Assembly (NCBI GenBank): GCA_964642165.1
Contig: CAZXOC010000168.1
Span: forward strand, 1 to 16,288
From: CAYRVX01 sp964642165
GTDB lineage: Bacteria; Planctomycetota; Phycisphaerae; SM23-33
Reading direction: 5' to 3'
Length of the DNA stretch: 16,288 bases
Positions within the stretch are counted from its first letter, which is position 1. Every line of letters starts with the position of its first letter. Both the position numbers and the translations under genes were made by a program. Shown piece after piece: positions 1-8,648 of the stretch. Under the pieces are notes generated by a model. It was not told where the DNA came from, ran no database searches, and was given only the letters and a program-made list of their open reading frames with translations.

Positions 1-2
1 CC

Positions 3-3000
3 GGGCGGCTGATGTTCGAGGAGATCGAGCCCGGCGCGACCAGCGAGTGGCGGGAGTTCCTGAAGCTGCTCCGCGCGAACCGCCCGAACTGCCCGATCAA
101 CGGCATGCTGCTGTGCATCCCGTCGGACTCGCTGATCAAGGACACGGCCGACGAGCTGGAGCGGAAGGGCGCGAGGATCGCCCAGCAGCTCGACCAGATT
201 CAGCGGGCGCTGGGCGTGCGGTTTCCCGTGTTCGTGATGGTCACGAAGTGCGACCTGATCAACGGCTTCCGCGAGTTCTTCGAGGACATCACCGACCCGC
301 AGCTCCAGCACCAGATGCTGGGCTGGTCGAACCCGTCGGAGCTGGACCAGCCGTTCAACCCGGAGCTGGTCGATCAGCACCTCCAGACGGTGGTGGAGCG
401 CCTGATGCGCCGCCGGCTCGGGCTGCTGCTGGACCCCGTCAACACGCAGGACGCCGCCGCCCGTCGCGCCGACCAGGTGGACGCCCTGTACGCCTTCCCG
501 CAGGCGTTGACGGCCATCGCGCCGCGCCTGCGGCGGTACCTGGAGATGATCTTCGTCGCCGGCGAGTGGTCGGCCAAGCCGCTCTTCCTGCGGGGCATCT
601 ACTTCACCAGCTCGATGCGAGAGGGCTCCGCCCTGGACGCCGACCTCGCCGAGGCGCTCGGCGTGCCCGTCGAGAGCCTGCCCGAGGGCAAGGTGTGGGA
701 GCGGGACCGGGCGTACTTCCTTCGCGACCTGTTCATGAACAAGGTCTTCCGCGAGAAGGGGTTGGTCACCAACGCCACCAACGCCAAGCGCCGGCAGCGC
801 CGGCGCAAGCTCGTCGTGCTCGGCGCGAGCTTCCTCGCCGTCGTCTTCCTCGCCCTGTTCACCTGGTGGGGCGTCGCCAGCTTCCGCGGGGCCATCGGCG
901 ACGAGTCCGACTACTGGCAGGCCGCCGCCGCCGACCGCTACTGGGTCGAGCCCAACCACTGGCTGCCCGTCGTCTCGCCGGAGTTCAAGGGCTCCACCAA
1001 CTACACGTACGCCGGGATGAACCAGATCGACACGGAGAGCGGCAGCATCCCCGCGGGGCGGTTCCACCACAACACGATGACGCTCGTCCAGAAGGAGATC
1101 TCCGTCCCCGGCGTCTTCCGCTTTGCCGCCTTCTTCGGGCGGGATATCAACGAGAATCGCCGCCGCGCCCAGCGGGTGCTGTTCGAGGCCGGCGTGCTTC
1201 GCCCGCTCGTCGGCGCCGCGAGACGCAAGATGCTCAGTCCCGGCGCCGAGTGGTCCCCGCACGCCACCGCGGCCCTGGGCGGGCTGACCCACCTGGAGTG
1301 CGGGTCGGTGTACCCCTCCGGCCGCCGGCTCGACGCCGACGCCCTCTTCCGCTACGTCTTCAACGACGAGAACTACGAGATCTACAAGAAGAACGACGCC
1401 AAGAAGCTCGACGACATCCTGGCGTGGACGTACGGCGCCGGCCAGGAGAGCCGCTCGCCGCGGTCGCTCTTTGCCGGCAGCCGCTTCGCCGTCTCGGCCG
1501 TCGACAAGGGCGTGGAGGACTTCATCGCGTACTGGGAGGCGGGAGGCGGCGTCGAGGCCGGCGAGATCCTCAAGGCGATCGCCGCCCTGAAGACCGCGCT
1601 GGGACGCTTCGGCGAGGCCGAGGCCGACCTGATCGCCCTGGACGATCGCTACGCCGCCGACGCCAACCAGCCGGGCTCCCTCAACGTCGTCAGCAAGGTG
1701 AGCGGCGAGTGGACCAAGCGGCGCGACGCCGTCCTGGCCGAGGCGACCCAGGTCAGCTCCGCCGTCGTCGACGCCAAGCTCGGCGTCCGGACCCTTGTCG
1801 AGACGTACGACACGACGATCTCCGAACGGCTCCGGCTCGCCGAAAAGCCGCACAAGACACTCGCCGCCGCGGCCCGGCCGAAGACCAAGCCCGACCCCGA
1901 CGACGAGAAGGACGACCCCGAGGCCACCAAGCAGGTCAAGAAGCACCTCCAGGCCGTCGCCGGCCGCGTCGAAGAGTCCCTCGCCGGCCTCAAGAAGAAG
2001 TACGAGGAGACCCAGGAGCGGAAGGAGCTGCTCGTCTTCGATCCCCGCTACCTCCAGCTCATCCCCATCAAGGACGACGAGCTGCGCCTGCGCCTGAAGA
2101 AGGAACGCCTGCGCCTCTTCGAGCTTCGCCTGAAGATGTACGAGACGGGCGACACCGAACTGGCCAAGAAGGACGTGGCGCCGAAGATGGCCGGGCTCGT
2201 GGGGGCCGTCGACGCCGTCCTGGGCGACATCCGCCGCGGCAACCGGACCATCGACGACATCGCCGCCCTCCAGGTCGAGGGCTTCCGGTTCGACGAGGCC
2301 GCCGGCGTCTCGAAGTTCGTCGCCTCCCGCCTGGCCAAGCGCCGGCGCGTGTACGAGCTGCTGTCGGGGGTCCTGGCGGGCGCGCCGAAGACCGCCGACG
2401 CCGTCGCCGCCCAGGTCACCAAGGCCGTCCAGCAGAAGAAGCTCCGGGCCATCCCCTGCCCCGTGATCCGCGGAACGGGGTACGTGCCCGGCAAGACGTT
2501 CGACGATCGCTACCACCCCGAGGCGGCTGCCGCCACGCTCGCCGGATGGAAGACCATCGCCGATTACATCTCCCCCGCCGGGGAGAAGGCCTCCGCCGAC
2601 GTCATCGATCGCGGCAAGCTGGCCGAGTCGTACCGGGCTTGCCAGCAGGCCTACGACGCCTACCTGGCGGGGTACCAGCGCTACTGGATCGAGGACGTCC
2701 TCAAGGACCTGACCTACGACGCCGAGGCCAAGCAGTGGAAGCAGGTCCGCGCCGACATCATCGCCCTGAACGTCGAGCGGGTCGCCGAGAGCCTCGCGGA
2801 CCTCGGGCAGACCGTCTCCAAGTCGCTCCGCACGGTGCGGGACTCGGTTCCCTCGGCCGGACGCGCCGACTACGACGATGCCGTCGTCCGCCTTCAGAAG
2901 AACGTCGACCGGCTGGGCAACCGCGTCTACCTGACCGGCAAGGGGATGCTCCTGACGAAGTGGTCGGGCCTGCCGGAGGACGTCGAGGCCGCCCGAAGGA

Positions 3001-3759
3001 GGATTCTGGCGAAGGCGCCGGGGCTGTTCAAGCGCGAGTTCCTCGATTTCCGCAAGGACGCGGAGGTCGACATCTCGGAGAAGTACTGGAAGGAGCTGGC
3101 CTACGGGGCGCTGCGGGCGCTGGCGCGGGAGATCGAGAACCAGGTGGAGGCGGCGTACAAGGACCTCCAGACGTTCGCTCGCTTCCCGCTGGCGGCGCCG
3201 AAGGCCGACGCGACGGACAAGGAGCTCACCCCGGGCGAGGTCGCCCGGGCCGCCGCCGCCCTGGGGCGGGTCCTCGTCCTCGCCAAGGAGTACCCCGAGG
3301 GCAGCATCGGCTCGGGCGAGACCACGGGCATCGCGACCATCGACGACCAGCTCCGCCTGCTGCGCGGCGAGGGCCTCAAGGGCCCGCAGAAGCGGTGGTG
3401 CGAGTCCGTCCGTGCCGTCCTGGACGGGCTGCCCCCGGGCGGCGAGAAGCTCCCCTGCACCGTGTGGATCCTGGACACCGACCAGCAGAAGAGCCTCAGC
3501 GCCGGGACCGAGAGCCTGCTCGACATCAACTGGTACTCGCTGGAGGTGGACCAGGGCACGCTCAAGAAGGGCAACAAGAGGATCACCCAGGCGACACGCA
3601 AGGACGTCGGGGAGATCGAGTACCCCGGCAAGCAGGTGAGCTTCAAGTTCTTCCGCTTCCCGCGGGACGCCAAGCCCATCCGGACCACGCAGGTCGCCGG
3701 CGCGTGGGGGGCGGTCCGGCTGCTTCACACGCCCAAGGCAAAGCGGCTCGGCGACGGCA
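3..3759 (+). CDS. tssM: Type VI secretion inner-membrane subunit TssM (IcmF), partial at both ends
   Basis: TssM/IcmF spans the inner membrane, joins TssL and TssJ, and forms the T6SS trans-envelope complex. The reading frame is open from base 3 with no start in view; the first codons (GRLMFEEIE, ATG at 12) look like the continuation of a DTAGR-type Walker B motif, so the Walker A part and first two membrane helices lie upstream. Counting from that ATG: TKCD nucleotide-specificity motif at 78-81; FRGIYFTSS at about 194-201; the family-typical YFLRDLFMNKVF at 235-246; a basic stretch, then a membrane helix at about 267-290. A long helical periplasmic region follows, with a charged Lys/Asp/Glu-rich stretch near 620-650. 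The C-terminal IcmF region ends with WGAVRLLHTP just before the N run. About 1249 residues are visible, against a family length of roughly 1100-1300, so this copy is somewhat large. Probably only tens of residues are missing at the C-terminus. Family call confident; end coordinates are not real gene ends. Confidence 0.93.
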
Positions 3760-3859
3760 NNNNNNNNNNNNNNNNNNNNNNNNNNNNNNNNNNNNNNNNN
3801 NNNNNNNNNNNNNNNNNNNNNNNNNNNNNNNNNNNNNNNNNNNNNNNNNNNNNNNNNNN
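3760..3859. other. Assembly gap, 100 N
   Basis: Exactly 100 consecutive N, the usual placeholder for a scaffold gap of unknown size. It hides the end of tssM and the start of the next gene. The tssM frame (frame 3) meets a stop at about 3904-3906 after the gap, while the real downstream coding sequence is in frame 2. What is missing is the last part of TssM plus the opening of a TagF-like domain (typically a GWYGKLP-like start and 30-50 residues), so the true gap is probably a few hundred bases, though this is only an inference. Confidence 0.99.
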
Positions 3860-6800
3860 GTGGAGGGCTACCAGCACGTCTTCGTCCGCCGCACGCCCAC
3901 CGACGTGATCGCCGGCCGGCTCTGGTCCAGCACCGACGGGAAGGGGAGAACGCGCTACCCCATGGTCGTCTGCGTCCAGTGCAGCGGGCTGCCCCTGCGC
4001 TGGGTCGTCCGCGAGATCCTTCCGCGCCTCGAAGCGCTCCAGCAGCGATGCGAGGCGGTCTCGACGGCCGGGGAGGTCGTCGCCACCCTCGAGGAGGCTC
4101 GCGGCGAGTACCGCGCCCTGGCCGACCAGGCGTCGATCGACCCCGCCGACTACGTGATCTCGCCGAGCGCCGCCGCCGAGCTGGCCGATCGCCCCGAGCT
4201 GGGCAGCGACCACGAAGGCGTCCTTCGCATCCTCTACCTGCTCGAGCGGGAGAGCTCCGCATTCCTTCGCGGCAGCTACGTCGCCACGCGCAGCGGCGAG
4301 TTCCGCCCCATCCAGGTCCGCGTGCCCCCCTGCGGGACGTCGCCGCCCGACGTGCTGCTTCGCTGGCTGGAGTTCATGTACGCCCAGGTCGACCCCGCCG
4401 CGGAAGTCTGGGCCCTGCTGGCGCTGGACCAGCCCTGGCTGGACATCTTCATCGGTCCCCCGGCCCCGCGGCAGTTCACCTGCCTCCAGTCCTCCCGCGA
4501 GGCGCTGCCGCTGGCCAGCGAGATCCCCTACACGCTGAGCGACGAGTTCGTCGACCGGGCCGAGCAGGCCATCGCCGCGGCGCGAAGCGGCACGGCCGAA
4601 CCGGTCGTCCTGCGCCCCGAGGCCGCCGCCGCGCCGGGCAGGGGCCGTCCGCCGCTGGACCTCGCCGGCAAGCTCGCCGCGCTGACCGGCAGCCGGACCT
4701 TCCGCATCGCCCTGGTGGCGGTCCTCGGCATCGCGCTGCTGGTGGGTTTGCTGATCGCCGCCGTGACGCTGTGGCCCGAGTCGGCCCCGCCCAAGCCCGA
4801 CGGACGGCGGCCCGGAGACACCATGGCCCCCCGGGACGCCGAGGCCTGGGGCGAGCTGTGCACCACGCTGTACGAGTGGCTCGGCCCGTTCCTGGCCGAC
4901 GTGGACGCCGACCGGCTGGCGCTCTGGAGGACCGACCGCCACCTGGCGGATCGCGTCGTGCCCGTCCTCGAGGAGGTCCTCGACGGCAAGGTCGAGCTGG
5001 ACCCCCGGGAGTTTGCCGGCCTGCGCGGCAGCAGCCTGCGTTTCCTGGCCCGCGACGAGAAGCCCAAGCCCCCCGACGTCCTCCGCAAGACGCACGAGGC
5101 CCTGGGCGTCGTCCGCGCCCTCCAGAAGGACCTGGGGTTGGCCCCGGAGGCCGGCGCGGCGGGCTGGCCCAGCCTGGCGACCCTCAGCGGGCTGGCGGGC
5201 GAGTACGAGAGGCGCGGCTGGCACAAGCAGAGCGATTACCTCGCTTCGGTCGCGGAACAGGTCGCCCCGCGGCCGGACCTGGCCGGGCACGTCGACGCGG
5301 CCGTCCGTGCCGCCGCCGCCGTCGCCGCGCTGGAGACGCACTGGCGGGAGATCCGGGACGACGTGACGGCGCTCGATGCGTCCGGCAGCCCGCTGCTGGC
5401 GAAGTTCGGCGAGTACGTGGCGGCCAAGACCGCCACCGAGGCTGCGCCCGGGAGCGAGGCGGACCTCGCCGCGATGAAGACGGTGCTCGTGGACGTCCGG
5501 TCGCGCAGCGCGCCGCTGGCGACCTTCGTCCAGGGCGACTGGCGCGGCGGCGTGGACCTGGACTACCTGCGCCGGGAGCCGCCCGTCCGGGCGCCGTACC
5601 CGCCGGAGAAGCTCCGCAGCGGCGAGGTCTTCCTGACTTGGCTCTACGCGGTGAAGAGCCCCCGCTATCGCAGCCTCGACGCGAACGACGATCCCCGAGC
5701 GAAGCCCGGGTGGAAGCAAGCGCAGGGCGAGCGGCTGACCCGGGCGGGAGAGGCGATCGGGAAGCTCAAGACCGTGCACGGCGACCCCAACGCGCCGCGC
5801 TTCGCCGAGACGCTGGGCCAACTGCGATCCGACTACGACCGCCTGTGCGCCAGGAAGTGGGACCGGCTCAGCAAGGAGCAGGTCGAGACGTCCGCCCTGG
5901 CCTTCGCGCCCAAGCTCAAGGCGTTCCACGAACGCGTCGACGAGGTCCTGGCCGAGCGCGAAGGCGGCCTGGAGGCCTACCGGAAGACCATCCCCACCAC
6001 CGTCGCCGCCGGCTCCGAGGAGATCGACCGGTTCTGGCAGGAGAAGGTGCGGGAGCTCCAGAAACTCCAGTCGCTGTCGGCCCTGAAGGCGAGGGTCCGG
6101 AAGCTCAAGGCCGACCTGCGAGCCCTGGAGGACGAGCTGAAGCCCACGCTGGGCCGCCCGGCTCCCGGCGCCTGGGGCGACGCGCTGCGCCGGATCGTTC
6201 GGGCCCGGCGGGAGGAGGCGCTCAAGGCGGCCCTGGCCAAGCTGCCCTGGCAGGGCGGACAGATCGTCCGGAGCGCCGAATTCGAGAGCCACTGGAAGCA
6301 GCTCGCCGGCCGGTACGGCCAGTGGCGCGATGAGCTGGGCCGACTGGCGGCGGCATTCGGGACCATCGAGGCCGCCCTGAACAAGGGGGCGCAGCTCGCG
6401 GATGCCCCCGCGTCGGCGGACGGCCCCATCGCCCGGACGTACGCCCGGTGGCGCGCGCGGGCCGTGTGGAAAGAACCGGGCATCGCCGAGGCCCTCCGCC
6501 CGATGACGGACCGCCTGGATCGCCTCGCCGCCATCGCCCGGCAGAGCGATCGAACGCAGTTGGCCCGGGATGCCGCCGGGCCCGAGCCGGGGCACTTCGA
6601 GGCCGCCCGGGCCGCGTGGAAGCGGCTGGGCGAGCTGCCGGCGGCCTGGCCGGGCACCGCGCCCGAGCTGCGACAGGACATGGACATCCATCGGCGCATG
6701 ATGGCCGTCTACGCCCTCGTCGAGGACGCCGGCGCCAAGCCCGCCCTCCAGCAGGAGCTCCGCGCCGAAACGCAGCGCCGGTGGGAGAGCTACTTCGTCA

Positions 6801-8149
6801 GCCGCACCGAGCCCGCCGAGGTCGACAGCGCCGTCCAGCGAATGGGCGAGTTCTACCTCCGGCTCGACGAACCGAGCGGCCTGGGCCCCGTCTGCCGGTT
6901 CCGCCTGGCGCTCTACCAGCTTCGCCACGACGTGCTGGGCGGCCGGACAACCGCCGGCGACAAAGCGCTGCGGGACCGCGTCGGCCGGTTCGTCGCGGAG
7001 ACCGAGCGCCTGCCGGACGGCCTGGCCGGCAAGCCGCCCGTCGCGGGGTTTCTCGCGGAGCTGAAGCGGCTCGCCGCGGCCAAGGGCACGGGCGCGGACC
7101 TGGGCAAGGCGGGCCCGGCGCTGGCCGGCTGGACGTCCCGCGCCGCCGCCGACCAGAGCACCGTCACGTACACCTGGGGCTCCCACTCACTGAACTTCGT
7201 TCGCGTCGAGCCGCAGGGCGCCCGGGCCTCCTATCTCTGCACCACGGAGGTGTCGGTCGGGCTGTTCATCGACGTCGCGACCTCGCGGCGCAGGTGGCAT
7301 GCGCTGCGCCGGCTGCTCCTGAGCTACGCCGGCGGCGAGGACCCCCGGCTCGGGCCGAGGACCTGGCAGCCCGCCGCCGCCGACGGGCGCATTACCGATG
7401 CCCTGTCCTGGTGCCGCCGGCCCCACGGCTTGACGCCGCAGGAGTTCTACGCCGAGGGCCTCAAGGTCGGCGCGCCCGCCCGCGGGCACCCGATGCAGTA
7501 CGTCTCGGCCCAGGCGGCGGTCTACGTCGCCCGCCTGCTGGGCAGCCGCCTGCCGTCCTCGGCCGAGTGGCGCCACGCCTGGCGGACCTTCGAGAAGACC
7601 CACCCCGGCCAGACGCCCAACCGCCGGGACAAGACGTGGGCCAGGCAGCGCGACCACATCGCCACGCTCGAAGGCCGCGGAAAGCTCCACAGCGACATGT
7701 ACTCGCCCGATGCCGGCATCTTCTGGCCGAAGGGGACGGCCGAGCGGAAGGTCGGCCGCGAAGCCGAAACGCTCCCCACCGACGACGGGCTGCTCTGGTT
7801 CGCCAAGGTGGACTCCGGCAAGCCCGCGAAGTTCCACCACCTCGTGGGCAACGTCAACGAGTTCGTCTTCGAGGACCCCGCCTCGCTCCAGAAGCTCCAG
7901 GTCGACGGCGACCAGCTCGTGCCGTTCCTGGGCCGCGCGGCCGATAAGCTCCGCGTGATCGGCGCTTCGGCCCTGTCGGCTCCCGGCCTGGAGCCCGAGA
8001 CGCCGCAGGCGGTGGACTTCGGGAGGGCATCGAGGGGCTACGCCGACGTGGGCTTCCGGCTGGCGTTCACCGCGCCGGCCGAGTCGCTGCACACGCGGCT
8101 TCGCCGCCTGCTTGGCGCCCGCGGCTACCTCGCCGGCGCGTCGAAGTAG
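3860..8149 (+). CDS. TagF/ImpM-like domain, one membrane helix, periplasmic helical region and C-terminal FGE-like domain; 5' partial
   Basis: The visible part has 1429 residues; the start is in the N gap. Residues 1-230 resemble TagF/ImpM, a post-translational T6SS regulator: AGRLWSSTDGKGRTRYPMVV parallels the TagF pattern of a VGRRYPF-type core after a short strand. A basic, Pro-rich linker leads to one membrane helix at about 279-305 (nt 4693-4775). Residues 310-1095 are Ala/Leu/Arg/Glu-rich and mostly helical, presumably periplasmic, with no fold I recognise. Residues 1102-1429 match the FGE-sulfatase (SUMF1/PvdO) fold: TTEVSVGLFIDV near its start, then VSAQAAVYVARLLGSRLPSS followed by AEWRHAWR, HHLVGNVNEFVFED, and GFRLAF near the end. 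The paired catalytic cysteines of true formylglycine generators are not visible in the last block, so a binding role is more likely than catalysis. It follows tssM directly. TagF fused to the phosphatase PppA is known in Agrobacterium; I do not know this fusion. FGE-like call strong, TagF-like call moderate. Confidence 0.7.
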   Translation: MEGYQHVFVRRTPTDVIAGRLWSSTDGKGRTRYPMVVCVQCSGLPLRWVVREILPRLEALQQRCEAVSTAGEVVATLEEARGEYRALADQASIDPADYVISPSAAAELADRPELGSDHEGVLRILYLLERESSAFLRGSYVATRSGEFRPIQVRVPPCGTSPPDVLLRWLEFMYAQVDPAAEVWALLALDQPWLDIFIGPPAPRQFTCLQSSREALPLASEIPYTLSDEFVDRAEQAIAAARSGTAEPVVLRPEAAAAPGRGRPPLDLAGKLAALTGSRTFRIALVAVLGIALLVGLLIAAVTLWPESAPPKPDGRRPGDTMAPRDAEAWGELCTTLYEWLGPFLADVDADRLALWRTDRHLADRVVPVLEEVLDGKVELDPREFAGLRGSSLRFLARDEKPKPPDVLRKTHEALGVVRALQKDLGLAPEAGAAGWPSLATLSGLAGEYERRGWHKQSDYLASVAEQVAPRPDLAGHVDAAVRAAAAVAALETHWREIRDDVTALDASGSPLLAKFGEYVAAKTATEAAPGSEADLAAMKTVLVDVRSRSAPLATFVQGDWRGGVDLDYLRREPPVRAPYPPEKLRSGEVFLTWLYAVKSPRYRSLDANDDPRAKPGWKQAQGERLTRAGEAIGKLKTVHGDPNAPRFAETLGQLRSDYDRLCARKWDRLSKEQVETSALAFAPKLKAFHERVDEVLAEREGGLEAYRKTIPTTVAAGSEEIDRFWQEKVRELQKLQSLSALKARVRKLKADLRALEDELKPTLGRPAPGAWGDALRRIVRARREEALKAALAKLPWQGGQIVRSAEFESHWKQLAGRYGQWRDELGRLAAAFGTIEAALNKGAQLADAPASADGPIARTYARWRARAVWKEPGIAEALRPMTDRLDRLAAIARQSDRTQLARDAAGPEPGHFEAARAAWKRLGELPAAWPGTAPELRQDMDIHRRMMAVYALVEDAGAKPALQQELRAETQRRWESYFVSRTEPAEVDSAVQRMGEFYLRLDEPSGLGPVCRFRLALYQLRHDVLGGRTTAGDKALRDRVGRFVAETERLPDGLAGKPPVAGFLAELKRLAAAKGTGADLGKAGPALAGWTSRAAADQSTVTYTWGSHSLNFVRVEPQGARASYLCTTEVSVGLFIDVATSRRRWHALRRLLLSYAGGEDPRLGPRTWQPAAADGRITDALSWCRRPHGLTPQEFYAEGLKVGAPARGHPMQYVSAQAAVYVARLLGSRLPSSAEWRHAWRTFEKTHPGQTPNRRDKTWARQRDHIATLEGRGKLHSDMYSPDAGIFWPKGTAERKVGREAETLPTDDGLLWFAKVDSGKPAKFHHLVGNVNEFVFEDPASLQKLQVDGDQLVPFLGRAADKLRVIGASALSAPGLEPETPQAVDFGRASRGYADVGFRLAFTAPAESLHTRLRRLLGARGYLAGASK

Positions 8150-8150
8150 C

Positions 8151-8179
8151 CCGACGCGACGCGATCCGGCCGGCGTCGG
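8151..8179 (+). terminator. GC-rich hairpin just after the T6SS gene (weak terminator candidate)
   Basis: CCGACGC (8151-8157) can pair with GCGTCGG (8173-8179) around a 15-nt loop, starting one base after the stop codon region. No T-run follows, so intrinsic termination is not well supported. It could instead protect the mRNA 3' end or be a chance pairing in GC-rich DNA. Confidence 0.2.
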
Positions 8180-8258
8180 CGCCCGCGAGGCGGGGGATCT
8201 CAAGAAACGACAGGCCTTTGCCGCAAACTACCGAACTCGCCGCGCGGAGCGGCCGATA

Positions 8259-8271
8259 AGGAACAGGAGGG
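8259..8271 (+). promoter_or_regulatory. Strong ribosome-binding site upstream of the STAS gene
   Basis: AGGAACAGGAGGG is the best Shine-Dalgarno-like sequence in the spacer between the T6SS gene and the STAS gene. It lies about 43 nt upstream of the STAS ATG (8314), too far to serve that start directly, but only 4 nt from a GTG at 8276. It points either to a short leader reading frame or to a start other than the one called. Confidence 0.5.
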
Positions 8272-8275
8272 TCGA

Positions 8276-8317
8276 GTGCCGGCGAGGACCCCCGTCGTCG
8301 GGGGCGCAGATCGATGA
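8276..8317 (+). CDS. Possible 13-residue leader peptide coupled to the STAS gene
   Basis: The frame starts at GTG 8276, just after a strong ribosome-binding site, and runs 13 codons ((V/M)PARTPVVGGADR) to TGA at 8315-8317. That stop overlaps the ATG of the STAS gene as ATGA, the arrangement seen in translationally coupled gene pairs. It is too short to judge by composition and may be chance. The STAS frame itself has a stop at 8257-8259 and no other standard start before 8314, so the strong ribosome-binding site is otherwise unexplained. Confidence 0.25.
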   Translation: MPARTPVVGGADR

Positions 8318-8595
8318 CCATCGGGTTTCGAGGGAAGTCTCTGGGATATGCCGACGCGTGCCGCATGGCACGATGGATCGGCGCGCAGCGGCCCGACGAC
8401 ACGGTCCACGTCTGCCTGCGACGCACGACGCACACCACCACCGCCGCACTGGCGCGGCTGGTCCTGCTTCGGCGTGAGCTGCTCGGCCGCGGGCTGGACC
8501 TGCGAATCACCGGGCTGTCGGGCCGGGCCAAGGCCCTCTACGAGGTCAACCGCTTCGACGGCCTGCTTCCCCTCACGCCGTCGGCCCGCGGGTGA
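8314..8595 (+). CDS. Small STAS-domain (anti-sigma factor antagonist-like) protein
   Basis: This soluble protein of 93 residues fits the STAS fold in length and pattern: a strand DDTVHVCLRR, then TTTAALARLVLLRRELLGRG, the strand DLRITGLS, and a final helix ending RFDGLLPL. This parallels the SpoIIAA/RsbV order of a DSSGLG-like loop, an LxxLRRxLxxRG helix, an LxLVGLS strand and a terminal GLDxLFPI. STAS proteins bind anti-sigma kinases or act in partner-switching signalling; in SpoIIAA the key residue is the Ser of the DSSG loop. Here the loop reads HTTTAAL, with Thr and no Asp or Gly, so phosphorylation control is uncertain. The start is ATG 8314; an in-frame stop at 8257 leaves no other normal start. 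It lies 164 nt after the T6SS gene on the same strand and is convergent with the next gene across 53 nt. Its partner is not in the window. Moderate confidence in the fold, low in the role. Confidence 0.6.
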   Translation: MTIGFRGKSLGYADACRMARWIGAQRPDDTVHVCLRRTTHTTTAALARLVLLRRELLGRGLDLRITGLSGRAKALYEVNRFDGLLPLTPSARG

Positions 8596-8648
8596 GCGGC
8601 CCGACGCGCCGACCGGCCAGACCCCCCGCGCAGGCCCCCCCCGCACGG

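Noticed and set aside
3725..7186. A 1153-residue antisense open frame on the minus strand, and a shorter plus-strand frame (3979-6333) in the same region
   Set aside because: They lie opposite or out of frame with the TagF/FGE-like gene, are Arg/Pro/Gly-rich, match no family and cross the N run. They are high-GC shadows.
47..8149. One 2700-residue plus-strand protein spanning the gap
   Set aside because: Before the gap this frame is an Arg/Pro-rich shadow of tssM; only the part after the gap is a real coding region.
8200..8531. Several short overlapping frames in the spacer and STAS region
   Set aside because: They match no family and overlap the better-supported STAS frame.
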